Below, in pieces: positions 1 through 10,829 of a DNA stretch of 64,000 nt. Source of the DNA: Pictodentalium vernedei. Lineage: Eukaryota; Mollusca; Scaphopoda; Dentaliida; Dentaliidae. Every line of letters starts with the position of its first letter. Positions within the stretch are counted from its first letter, which is position 1. The notes under the pieces were generated by a model. The model was not told the origin of the DNA. It saw nothing but the letters and a program-made list of their open reading frames with translations, and made no database searches. The stretch is taken from positions 361,287,704-361,351,703 of the forward strand of contig CM062297.1 in the NCBI GenBank assembly GCA_031216915.1, read 5' to 3'. The position numbers were made by a program, and so were the translations under genes.

Positions 1-3000
1 GGCACACCCTACAGGGCACATTTATGATCGGATTGCTTTGAAACGTAGCATGCTTGTTTGGGGTGACCTCTAGATAGGAGCTATCGATTTTCTTCAATTT
101 CCATCAAAAAATGTTGCCGCAGCCAACATTCTTAGAACTTAGTTTAGTAAGACTACAATTTTTCCCTTTGGCTCACCCTATAGGGCACATTTATGATTTG
201 ATTGCCTTGAAACCTGGTATGCTTGTTTGGGGAGACCTCTAGATGGGAGCTATCGATTTTCTTCAATTTCCATAAAAAAATGTTGCCGCGGCCAACATTC
301 TTAGAACTTAGTTTAGTCAGAAGACTCAATATTTCCCTTTGGCACACCCTACAGGGCACATTTATGATCGGATTGCTTTGAAACGTAGCATGCTTGTTTG
401 GGGTGACCTCTAGATAGGAGCTATCGATTTTCTTCAATTTCCATCAAAAAATGTTGCCGCAGCCAACATTCTTAGACCTTAGTTTAGTAAGACTACAATT
501 TTTCCCTTTGGCTCACCCTATAGGGCACATTTATGATTAGATTGCTTTGAAACCTGGTATGCTTATTTACGGTGACCTCTAGATGAGAGCTATCGATTTT
601 CTTCCATTCCCATCAAAAAATGTTGCCACCGCCAACGTTCTTAGAATTTAGTCTAGTCAGACCACAACATTTCCCTTTGGCACACCCTACAGGGTACATT
701 TATGATCGTATTGCTTTGAAACCTGGCATGCTTGTTTGGGGTGACCTCTAGATGGGAGCTATCGATTTTCTTCAATTTCCGTCAAAAAATGTTGCCGCGG
801 CCAACGTTCTTAGAACTTAGTTTAGTCAAACCACAATATTTCGCTTTGGCACACCCTACAGGGCACATTTATGATTTGATTGCTTTGAAACCTGGTATGC
901 TTATTTAGGGTGACCTCTAGATGGGAGCTATCGATTTTCTTCAATTTCCGGCAAAGAATGTTGCAACGGCCAACGTTCGTAGAACTTACTTTAGTCAGAC
1001 CTCAATATTTCCCTTTGGCACGCCCCACAGGGCCCATTTATGATCAGATTGCTTTGAAACCAGGTATGCTTGTTTGGGGAGACCTCTTGATGGGAGCTAT
1101 CGATTTTCTTCAATTTCTGTCAAAAAATGTTTCCGCGGCCAACGTTCTTAGAACTTAGTTTAGTCAGAAGACTCAATATTTTCCTTTGGCACACCCTACA
1201 GGGTACATTTATGATCGGATTGCTTTGAAACCTGGCATGCTTGTTTGGGGTGACCTCTAGATGGGAGCTATCGATTTTCTTCAATTTCCGTCAAAAAATG
1301 TTGCCGCGGCCAACGTTTTTAGAACTCAGTTTAGTCAGACCACAATATTTCCCTTTGGCACACCCTACAGGGCACATTTATGATTTGATTGCTTTGAAAC
1401 CTGGTATGCTTGTTTGGGGAAACCTCTAGATGGGAGCTATCGATTTTCTTCGATTTCCATAAAAAAATGTTGCCGCGGCCAACATTCTTAGAACTTAGTT
1501 TAGTCAGAAGACTCAATATTTCCCTTTGGCACACCCTACAGGGCACATTTATGATCGGATTGCTTTGAAACGTAGCATGCTTGTTTGGGGTGACCTCTAG
1601 ATAGGAGCTATCGATTTTCTTCAATTTCCATCAAAAAATGTTGCCGCAGCCAACATTCTTAGAACTTAGTTTAGTAAGACTACAATTTTTCCCTTTGGCT
1701 CACCCTATAGGGCACATTTATGATTAGATTGCTTTGAAACCTGGTATGCTTATTTACGGTGACCTCTAGATGAGAGCTATCGATTTTCTTCCATTCCCAT
1801 CAAAAAATGTTGCCACGGCCAACGTTCTTAGAATTTAGTCTAGACATACCACAATATTTCCCTTTGGCACACCCTACAGGGTACATTTATGATCGGATTG
1901 CTTTGAAACCTGGCATGCTTGTTTGGGGTGACCTCTAGATGGGAGCTATCGATTTTCTTCAATTTCCGTCAAAAAATGTTGCCGCGGCCAACGTTCTTAG
2001 AACTTAGTTTAGTCAAACCACAATATTTCGCTTTGGCACACCCTACAGGGCACATTTATGATTCGATTGCTTTGAAACCTGGTATGCTTCTTTAGGGTGA
2101 CCTCTAGATGGGAGCTATCGATTTTCTTCAATTTCCGGCAAAAAATGTTGCAACGGCCAACGTTCGTAGAACTTACTTTAGTCAGACCTCAATATTTCCC
2201 TTTGGCACGCCCCACAGGGCCCATTTATGATCAGATTGCTTTGAAACCAGGTATGCTTGTTTGGGGAGACCTCTAGATGGGAGCTATCGATTTTCTTCAA
2301 TTTCCATAAAAAAATGTTGCCGCGGCCAACGTTCTTAGAACTTAGTTTAGTCAGAAGACTCAATATTTTCCTTTGGCACACCCTACAGGGTACATTTATG
2401 ATCGGATTGCTTTGAAACCTGGCATGCTTGTTTGGGGTGACCTCTAGATGGGAGCTATCGATTTTCTTCAATTTCCGTCAAAAAATGTTGCCGCGGCCAA
2501 CGTTTTTAGAACTCAGTTTAGTCAGACCACAATATTTCCCTTTGGCACACCCTACAGGGCACATTTATGATTTGATTGCTTTGAAACCTGGTATGCTTGT
2601 TTGGGGAGACTTCTAGATGGGAGCTATCGATTTTCTTCAATTTCCATAAAAAAATGTTGCCGCGGCCAACATTCTTAGAACTTAGTTTAGTCAGAAGACT
2701 CAATATTTCCCTTTGGCACACCCTACAGGGCACATTTATGATCGGATTGCTTTGAAACGTAGCATGCTTGTTTGGGGTGACCTCTAGATAGGAGCTATCG
2801 ATTTTCTTCAATTTCCATCAAAATATGTTGCCGCAGCCAACATTCTTAGAACTTAGTTTAGTAAGACTACAATTTTTCCCTTTGGCTCACCCTATAGGGC
2901 ACATTTATGATTAGATTGCTCTGAAACCTGGTATGCTTATTTACGGTGACCTCTAGATGAGAGCTATCGATTTTCTTCCATTCCCATCAAAAAATGTTGC

Positions 3001-4190
3001 CACCGCCAACGTTCTTAGAATTTAGTCTAGTCAGACCACAATATTTCCCTTTGGCACACCCTACAGGGTACATTTATGATCGGATTGCTTTGAAACCTGG
3101 CATGCTTGTTTGGGGTGACCTCTAGATGGGAGCTATCGATTTTCTTCAATTTCCGTCAAAAAATGTTGCCGCGGCCAACGTTCTTAGAACTTAGTTTAGT
3201 CAAACCACAATATTTCGCTTTGACACACCCTACAGGGCACATTTATGATTTGATTGCTTTGAAACCTGGTATGCTTATTTAGGGTGACCTCTAGATGGGA
3301 GCTATCGATTTTCTTCAATTTCCGGCAAAAAATGTTGCAACGGCCAACGTTCGTAGAACTTACTTTAGTCAGACCTCAATATTTCCCTTTGGCACGCCCC
3401 ACAGGGCCCATTTATGATCAGATTGCTTTGAAACCTGGCATGCTTGTTTGGGGTGACCTCTAGATGGGAGCTATCGATTTTCATCAATTTCCGTCAAAAA
3501 ATGTTGCCGCGGCCAACGTTTTTAGAACTCAGTTTAGTCAGACCACAATATTTCCCTTTGGCACACCCTACAGGGCACATTTATGATTTGATTGCTTTGA
3601 AACCTGGTATGCTTGTTTGGGGAGACCTCTAGATGGGAGCTATCGATTTTCTTCAATTTCCATAAAAAAATGTTGCCGCGGCCAACATTCTTAGAACTTA
3701 GTTTAGTCAGAAGACTCAATATTTCCCTTTGGCACATCCTACAGGGCACATTTATGATCGGATTGCTTTGAAACGTAGCATGCTTGTTTGGGGTGACCTC
3801 TAGATAGGAGCTATCGATTTTCTTCAATTTCCATCAAAAAATGTTGCCGCAGCCAACATTCTTAGAACTTAGTTTAGTAAGACTACAATTTTTCCCTTTG
3901 GCTCACCCTATAGGGCACATTTATGATTAGATTGCTTTGAAACCTGGTATGCTTATTTACGGTGACCTCTAGATGAGAGCTATCGATTTTCTTCCATTCC
4001 CATCAAAAAATGTTGCCACGGCCAACGTTCTTAGAATTTAGTCTAGTCAGACCACAATATTTCCCTTTTGTACACCCTACAGGGCACATTTATGATTGGA
4101 TTGCTTTGAAACCTGGCATGCTTGTTTGGGGAGGCCTCTAGATGGGAGCTATCGATTTTCTTCGGTTTCTGTCAAAAAATGTTGCCACTG
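1..4190. repeat. Higher-order satellite array (~170-bp monomer, 7-mer HOR)
   Basis: About 24 monomers of ~169-170 bp follow one another, each with a core reading GGGAGCTATCGATTTTCTTC. Monomers fall into at least seven types, told apart by variants such as GTTTGGGGTGACC, GTTTGGGGAGACC, ATTTACGGTGACC and ATTTAGGGTGACC. The order repeats every ~1187 bp (7 monomers): matching blocks lie near 1241 and 2428. The next copy, near 3444, is only 1016 bp on (6 monomers). The last monomer (about 4080-4190) is the most diverged, as expected at an array edge. The array runs off the left of the window. The short ORFs inside are fixed by the satellite and are not genes. Confidence 0.95.
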
Positions 4191-4500
4191 GCAAAAAAAT
4201 GACATTGGTACCAATGATCTTCAATTTTGCCATTTCATTTATAACTCACCAAGTTCAAGTTTGTCAAGTTGAGCTACAGTGTCATTGACACTTTCATTTG
4301 TTCTGGCAATAGAACTAAACCGTTCTCTGTACAGTTTGAAGGGTACAAATAGGTAGACCCAACCTCGAAAACTCTGACTTGCATTTTCTCGGATATTCAA
4401 AAAATGGAGATACGACATTTTAATTCTCAGGCGACGAAATGTCAAACGTGATTTTCATGAATAGCCTTGCTTATTTTTTAGTAATGTAGTCTCCAGGGTA
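4191..4500. other. Unassigned spacer
   Basis: AT-rich single-copy-looking sequence between the satellite and the next minisatellite. The only ORF (minus strand, 68 codons) has no recognisable motif. I see nothing functional here. Confidence 0.4.
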
Positions 4501-4504
4501 TGAA

Positions 4505-4670
4505 TCCTTTAGGGTACGAGTTGTCCAGAGTCGGGGTACGAGTTGTCCAGAGTCGGGGTATGAGTTGTCCATAGTCAGAGTCGGGGTACGAGTTGTCCAG
4601 AGTCGGGGTATGAGTTGTCCAGAGTCGGGGTACGAGTTGTCCAAGGAAAGGTACGAATCGTCCAGGGTAA
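4505..4670. repeat. 22-bp minisatellite
   Basis: About seven copies of a 22-bp unit containing GGGTACGAGTTGTCCAGAGTC, with GTATGAG variants and one imperfect insertion near 4570. The unit degrades rightwards (GTACGAATCGTCCAGGG). The overlapping minus-strand ORFs with repeated Trp-Thr-Thr tracts are translations of this repeat. Confidence 0.9.
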
Positions 4671-4689
4671 AAAGAGTTTCCCTGATCCC

Positions 4690-5160
4690 CCTTATACGCA
4701 AACAATAGACTTCTATTTTCATTTTTAAATTTTTGTTTTGTTCTCGGCAAGTAGCCTCTTCTCGGTTCAGCTCCGAATGTGGGAACTAATAAATAATCCC
4801 ATTCACCATTGACCTGGTTGGTGTAAAATTGTTTGGTTACTAATTTGCTCATAATATAGAGTACTTACATGTTTTATACGCTAACAGTAAACTTTTATTT
4901 CGATCTTTATATATTAATTGGTTTTGTTCTCGGCAAGTAGTCTCTTCTCGGTTTGGCGGCGAATCCGAAATTGATAAACAATCCGCATCACCACAGACTG
5001 AGTCGGTCTAAAAGCTTTAAATTTGCTTTTTCTTATTTTATATACAACATAGGGCACCTATATGCTAACAATTAATATTTATTTTTGCCTTTATTTATTA
5101 TTTTAATTTGTTCTCGGTTGTTCTCGGTAAGTAGTCCCACCGCAGTCAGAATCCTCTTCT
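4690..5160. repeat. Three diverged tandem units of ~200 bp
   Basis: Each unit has TATACGCTAACAGTAAACTT-like sequence followed by GTTCTCGGCAAGTAGTCTCT-like sequence, starting near 4690, 4893 and 5070. The third is truncated. No coding potential is visible. Confidence 0.75.
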
Positions 5161-5254
5161 ACGTTCTTTTGGCAAACTCCACAGGGGAATTTGGGGTTTT
5201 TCTTCCCACGAGGCATGCTGACGGAGTTCTCTAAGTGTTATCAGTGAAATCCTT

Positions 5255-5375
5255 AAATCAAATGGTTTCGCGCGCCGAAGGCACACAGGGACGGTTTGAG
5301 GAGCAAGCCCCATTCGACCCTCTTTAGCTGTAGAATTTTGAAGTGTCAGACCGTGGTAAAGGAGGAGAAGTTGTG
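5255..5375 (+). repeat. GC-stem-loop dispersed repeat, copy 1
   Basis: First of seven copies in the window of a module with a GC-rich hairpin (here GCGCGCCGAAGGCACACAGG), then GGGACGGTTTGAGGAGCAAG, TTCGACCCTC and a GTGGTAAAGGAGG tail. The others are near 6282, 7470, 19190 (inverted), 20770, 24633 and 40260. It lies just downstream of the first minus-strand gag-like ORF, so it may be that element's 3' tail. Confidence 0.75.
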
Positions 5376-5379
5376 GGTT

Positions 5380-6255
5380 GTTAGCGGCGCTTATGTCTCT
5401 TCTGCTTTTTTTTCAGAGGTGGAGGTTTGGAAGGAGAGACAGTGGTAATTGGTGTTATTGGTGGGCTGCCTGATGGTGATTGGTGAGCTTTGTAGGGTCT
5501 GGTCCTGGCCGAATCTGGAGTGATTTTGGGTGGTTGCTGAGTCTTTTGTTGTTGTAGGTTTCTGGCGTCTATCAGTTTTTTGGCTTCTTCGACTTATTGG
5601 AGGAATAGTTGGTAATTCCTGTCCATCTCTTGCTTATGAAGGTCCCCTTGTATCTTGTTTTCCCTTAAGATGTTCTCCAGCCTGTCGTCCGCGTCCTGCC
5701 ATTTTGGTTTAGAAGGAAGAGGCGAGTGGGGATCAGGAAGAGGCGAGAGGGCAATTTCCATTTCCACCTCAGTCTCCACAGACTCTTCCACATCCGACAA
5801 TACCGACTGGGAAGCCGGTATTTGGATGGGACTATCTGTAGGAGTGGGAAGGGAAGTGCTGGCCGCCTCTGGCTCTTTCTTTTCCTCACCGTTCTCTTTC
5901 TTCATCTCCAAGAATGCCACCAAGCGTCGGGCATCCCTCCGCTTGGTGGACGGGCTCTTTCTTCTCGGTTTCCTTCTCGTTTCAGGGCCTCCAGTCCCCC
6001 TTGGGTGAGGACCAGTGTGAGAGGGGATCCTCTCACCAAAGGTACTACCTATCCCCGAGGAGGAGGGTGTTTTGGTGCTTTCTACTGTTTCTACTTTAAA
6101 TTCCATATTCAGATGGACGCTCTCGCCTATTTCCTGGATAGTCCAGGAGATGGGACAAGAGACGCCCAGAGACGAGCTGGTAATTCCAGGTTTTCCATAA
6201 TTTCAATCAGGTGTTCACACTCTGAGGTCAGAAGTGTGAATGTCGTGAACGGATG
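5380..6255 (-). pseudogene. Gag-like ORF1 protein, copy 1 (decayed)
   Basis: The longest open frame runs from 6106 to 5594 on the minus strand (170 aa). It is rich in Pro, Ser, Lys and acidic residues, with a basic patch (RRKPRRKS) followed by an acidic stretch. It aligns with the second copy at 7400-7107: both carry a STF-E-I-HTG-P pattern with matching spacing, and the preceding residues (WTIQEIGESVHL against WSIQVLKGKIHL) align only across a frame change upstream of 6106. A Pro/Thr-rich, Lys/Arg-ended tail aligns with copy 2 but lies beyond the stop at 5594. The family is unknown to me; a nucleic-acid-binding ORF1/gag of a retroelement is an inference from composition and repetition. Confidence 0.55.
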
Positions 6256-6269
6256 AATGAAACGGTTAT

Positions 6270-6392
6270 CAGTGAACGAACGAATGGTTTCACGCGCCGA
6301 AGGCACGCAGGGACGGTATGGGGAGCAAGCCCCTTTCGACCCTCCTTGACTGTATCATTTTGTCATGTCAGAGCGTGGTAGAGGAGGGAAAG
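6270..6392 (+). repeat. GC-stem-loop dispersed repeat, copy 2
   Basis: ACGCGCCGAAGGCACGCAGG hairpin, GGGACGGTATGGGGAGCAAG and TTCGACCCTC, with the GTGGTAGAGGAGG tail. It sits between the two gag-like ORF copies, so each copy (ORF plus stem-loop) is a unit repeated in tandem. Confidence 0.75.
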
Positions 6393-6403
6393 AGTAAAGG
6401 TAT

Positions 6404-7410
6404 TCAGCGGCGTCTGTGTCTCCTGCGGTTTTTCTTGGTGGGAGGAGGATGTGTTGGAGAGATTGATGCTGGAGGCGTTGTTGGATCCGGAGGAGTAGTA
6501 GGTTCCTTGGTAACGATTGGCCTGATCCTGGCTGCTGTTTCTTCTTGAGATTTTCTGTAGCTTTTTAGGTTGATTATGAGGATTGTCCTGATTGAGTGTG
6601 CTGGGAATTTTTTTGATACGTAGAGGTTATAGTTATCTTGGACTGTGGGTCGGGTTTTGTCGTCCTCGATCTCCTCCCCAAGAAATGCCTCCGCGGACTC
6701 CGGCAAGCTCTCCTCCTGGTCGGACTCCTGGTCCGAAGAAGCCGGAGAAGCAAGAGATGGAGGGGTGGAAGGTGCGTCATCTGAGACAACTTCCCGTACC
6801 ATTGACAGATCTTCCTCCTCCATCTCCTCTTCAGATGAAGAGTCTGATGGGTTAGAGAAAGAACTGTCACCCGACGACCCATAGTCCCCCGGACCCTCCT
6901 CCTGGGAGAGGGGTGCGGAGCTGGACAAGAGTTGGTCAGGGGTGACAGGTGTTGTCCCTTTGACGCCCTCACTTGCCTCCTTCTCTTCCGTTTCCTTCTT
7001 CTTCTTCTTCTTCTTCTTCTTCTTCTTCTTCTTCTTCTTCTTCTTCTTCTTCTTCTTTCTTCTTCTTCTTCTTCTTCTCCAGGAACTCCGTCATTCGGCG
7101 GGCATCTCATCGTCTGGCGGAGGGTCCCTTCTTTCTTATTCTCTTCTTCTTGGTGGTGGCTGTGGCTGTACTACTCCGGCGGCCTTCATCCAGCTTTTCC
7201 GTGTTATTAGGAGGGTGACCAGTGTAAGGGGAAATCCCCTCACGAAAGGTGCTACCCCTCTCCCAGGACGGTGGTTCAGATTCTTTATCAAAATTCACTG
7301 TCAGGTGAATTTTACCCTTGAGTACCTGGATACTCCAGGTGGTGGCAAGGGTAGCCTTCACTCTGCTAAGTGTTTCATGGATAACAAGTGGGAGTTCCAT
7401 TGTTCAGTTG
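6404..7410 (-). pseudogene. Gag-like ORF1 protein, copy 2 (decayed)
   Basis: On the minus strand the N-terminal part lies at 7400-7107 and the C-terminal part at 6928-6404. They are joined across a (TTC)n/(GAA)n tract that encodes a long Lys or Arg run and shifts the frame. The C-terminal part begins with a Ser/Glu-rich acidic domain, has a middle segment ending in IRTILIINLKSYRKS, and closes with a Pro/Thr-rich tail and a basic KKNRRRHRRR end. This mirrors copy 1 at 5380-6255. No zinc knuckle, RT or protease motif is visible, so the element type is open. Confidence 0.55.
6993..7078. repeat. (TTC)n microsatellite
   Basis: About 27 TTC triplets with one interruption (TTCTTTCTTC near 7053). 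It lies inside gag-like copy 2 and expands a Lys/Arg-coding tract on the minus strand. Confidence 0.95.
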
Positions 7411-7464
7411 TTAGCACCTCGGAGTCCAAGGTGCGAATGAAAGATGGGTTATCGGTGAATGAAT

Positions 7465-7535
7465 GAAAGGTTTTAGTGCGCCGAAGGCGCGCAGGGACGA
7501 TGTGAGATTTACAAATCCCTTGCGACCCGGTTAAC
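7465..7535 (+). repeat. GC-stem-loop dispersed repeat, copy 3 (variant tail)
   Basis: GCGCCGAAGGCGCGCAGGGA is followed by a different tail, GATGTGAGATTTACAAATCC, then CTTGCGACCC. The same variant recurs at 40250-40320, so there are at least two subfamilies that share the GC hairpin and the CGACCC end. Confidence 0.7.
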
Positions 7536-8645
7536 CTTATTCTATTTCACTTAGATCACACAACCTAGCTTTCCTATTGCCTCAAATGGAGTCTGAGTGG
7601 GGTATGCACGCGGATAGAATTCCCGGCAGTTTACGTTGGAGTGTTAGATTGTCAATACTCAATCCCTCAACGCCATTAAAACTATTAGAGAATGGGCTCT
7701 ATTCGGTTCCAGCTTGGCGCTGGTAGAGGTTTGAGTCCCACCATGGTGGCGAGCCAGAATATAACTTGTTGTGCGATGGCAAATTTAAGGGAAGAGAAAA
7801 AGAAAACCAAACAGCAAAGCCGGTTTGGTAGCGGTCCAGGATATATGACCATAGCGGTTACGAAAAAGGAGTGGAGAAAGCTCCAACAGTTTGGTTTTGA
7901 AAAACCGGGAGTCTTCCATCAAGCCTTCTGGGAGATAGGATGCCGTATGTGATTATGAGGTATCTGGTTATCCTTCGGGAATTCCAAACGACCTCGTCCA
8001 CCCCCAACCCCCCACCCCAACCCCCCCCCCAAAAAAAACACACCATCAAGCCCTTAAAAGGGCTGTTAAATCTGTACTCAAATCTTTATTTATGTAAAAT
8101 GTACACTCGTCCCCAGCCAGACAAGCTTGTTTCAATCCTTGCCTAGTGTTTGGTGGTTTCTTGTGTATGTTGCAGAAAGATAGGTTGCACCAATTCCTCC
8201 CACGCTTTGTCTACCATTTCCATGCGTCTTCTTTATAAGAGTGTTGTAAGAAAGTTTGAGAATGTTCAATTAGACTTTTAAAGTTATAGGTGGAGAGAAA
8301 GATAGGTATCCGCTATTGCATATTGTGCCTGTTGTGTGATTGTTGCTATGGACGGGGTAAGGGGTGTGTTTCTTCGGAGCCCACTCCCCACACGCAGAGT
8401 TGCGAGGCAATCCTCACAGACTCAACTATGATCCTAAAGATCTCAATGAGTAGCGAGGCAATCCTCACTGACTCCATGCAGTTTAATTCTATTGAGTAAT
8501 TTTAATTTACTGTGGATTATTTTGTTTTTCTGTTAAGGGTTCGGTGTTCGTTCAGCTTCACCAATGATTTACTATCCTGGAGTATGTGGAGCGTTTTGTT
8601 ATATAGATCTTCTTAAACGCATTTCAATCGCGCTTCAGCAGAGTT
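7536..8645. other. Unassigned interval with a short repeated motif
   Basis: No gene is supported. A motif GCGAGGCAATCCTCACAGAC occurs at about 8400 and, with small changes, at 8453 and 8647. The last copy marks where the minus-strand LINE breaks off. A homopolymer-rich C/A tract lies near 8005-8040. Sequence near 7710-7735 faintly resembles a tRNA T-arm but is too degraded to call. Confidence 0.5.
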
Positions 8646-8659
8646 GCGAGGCAGTCCTC

Positions 8660-10761
8660 ACAGACTCTATCAGTTTTGGTGGCATTGAGTTTGATGCGCC
8701 ACAGGGCGCACCAGCTCTCAAAATCGCGAATGGTATCCTGTAGACGATTTTTAATTATGTTTCTGTACTTGCTGGCCGTCCAAATGCCTCTGTTGTCTGA
8801 GAACTGCGACCGTTCAACACAGTTTTCCCTACTTTTTCTATATCATTAACATATATTATGAAAAGAAGCGGACTTAGAACCGACCCTTGTGGTGTTCCCG
8901 CTTCGAGTATTACTTCCTCTGACACCTCGCGATTAACCCTCACCTTGATTTTTCGGTCAGTTAGAAATGATGATATGATCCTCAGAATTTTAGTGGGTAA
9001 TCCTCTTTTCGCTAGTTTATATCTCGCGCCATTGTGCCATACCGAGTCAAACGCTTTTTCTACATCCAAGAAAAGCGCTGTTCCGCTTTCGTTTTGACTA
9101 AATGCTGTTTTCATATAATCGACTCGTCTATATACGTGTTCGATTCCCTCTTTCTGACTCCTATACGCTCTTTGCCATTTGTTGAAAAAGTTGATTGATT
9201 CGAGATAGTTGCGAAGTCTCGTAGTGAGAATCCGTTCAAATATTTTTCCAACACAGCTAAGCAAGTTGATTGGGCGGTAGTTAGAAGGGTTGGTAAGGTC
9301 TTTGTCGGGTTTAGGTATCATGACTCCTGTGGCTACTTTCCAGCAATTTGGGAAGTACCCACAGGAGAGACAGCAGTTTAGAAGTTTGGTAAGTCTGCAG
9401 TAGAAGATGTTGGGGCACTGTTTCATTATTTTGTAAGAGACTTCGTCTTCTCCTGGGGACGAAGATGACTTGCATTTTCTGATTATACCCATGACCTCTT
9501 CTACGCTTATTGGTTCGGTTAATTCATGGTCATCCCCGTCTTCACGCCTTTGGTCGAAGTTCGGTTCATTGAAAATTGAGTTGTTATCTTGGACAAATTT
9601 AGTTACTTTTACCTTAAAATCGTTGTCATATCTGTTCCCTTCTTGTGGACGATGCGCCTTCTTTAGTCTAGTCTTCAGCGCATTATTATTGGCAATTTTG
9701 CTCTTTTGGCCAGTAAGAGTTTTAAATGTATCCCAGAACCTCTTAGGTTCTCTCAGCCCATTTAGGTTTTCTGTTGCTTTTTCCCATCTCACGCGATTGT
9801 CGTTAGCTATGGCCTTTTTTACTTCTCCATGTAGGCGATTATGCGCGGTTTTAAGTTCTGCTCATTTCATTTGATCATTCTCTGATTGGTAAGCCCGGAA
9901 GGCTTTTCTTTTTTGTTTGATTATTTGTAGAGTTGTTTGGGTTATTCTGTGTATCCACGTCTTTACTGTTTGCTTGGGACAAATTTAATCTAGTGTACTG
10001 TTGATAACCTCGTTAAGTGGGTGCAGGCTTTTTCTAGCTCATGAGCATTTAAGGGGTCATTTGCCTTTATATTTACTTCGATAATGTTTCTGAAGAGGTT
10101 CCAGTCAATTTTTGATAGGTTCCTCCTATTTACGGGAGGATACCTTGCGGGACCAGTATTACATTTCAAAGTGGCGTGAACCGGTTAGTGATTTGCTGCT
10201 AATAATCAAGTCTAGGATATCTGATTGATGGAGTGGGTTGTTGCTTATGTATGTTACGTCTTGGTCGTTATTTACCACGAATAGATCGAGTTCTTCAATG
10301 ATGTGAAAAAGGGCGTCACCATTAGGCTCAGTCTTATGACAACCGAATACCTGGTGTTTGGAATTGAAATCACCCAAGAATATGCAGTGTTTGTACTTTT
10401 TGGTAAAAAATTCAAATACTTTACTGTCTACTGTTGCTTGCGGCTTGTTATAATATGATATGATGGCCACGTGTTTGTGGTCAAGTTCAATTTCAGCTGC
10501 AATCACCTCAGCATTGAGGTGGTCGCATGGTATTGATTTGTATTTAATCTCCTGCCTTATTAGCAGATCGACATCGCCACCTTTTTGGGCGGGGCGATCT
10601 CTTCTAATAATATCAAAACCACATAACGAGAATTTTTTGTTTGATTTAAGCCATGTTTCGCTAATTCCAATTACGTTCATATTTTTGAAATAATGTGACA
10701 TTTGCAAATTTTTCTGATTGACGCTTCGAGCGTTCCACTGGACTATTTTTAGTGTATCCAT
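8660..10761 (-). pseudogene. LINE A ORF2: endonuclease and reverse transcriptase (Jockey-like)
   Basis: The minus-strand ORF2 starts at 10761 with an AP-endonuclease domain: WNARS near residue 8, SETWL, RRDRPAQKGGDV and LGDFNSKH. The frame breaks between 10159 and 9792. The RT then runs from 9792 with SNYRPINLLSC, LFLDVEKAFDSVW and GTPQGSVLSPLLF. A frameshift near 8820 separates the continuation, where the catalytic F-A-D-D box reads FSDN, followed by WCALWRIKLNATKT. Coding similarity stops near 8660, so the C-terminal end and 3' UTR are missing. Polymerisation and target nicking are family functions; this copy cannot perform them. The closest relative in the window is LINE B (13095-18070). 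Confidence 0.88.
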
Positions 10762-10829
10762 GAATGGTTTAGGAATAACTGTACTAAGTTTATTTAAGTT
10801 TAATTACTATTTGTAATATTGTTACATAA

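Noticed and set aside
153..3827. Repeated 62- and 97-codon ORFs on both strands
   Set aside because: They repeat with the satellite HOR and have no independent coding sign.
4500..4670. CRISPR array
   Set aside because: 22-bp units have no unique spacers, and the context is eukaryotic.
4471..4852. Minus-strand ORFs with repeated SGQLVPRLWTTRTP-type words
   Set aside because: Translation of a 22-bp minisatellite (22 is not a multiple of 3, so frames rotate).
7690..7760. tRNA-like sequence (GGTTTGAGTCCCACC)
   Set aside because: No acceptor or D-arm pairing and no clear box A.
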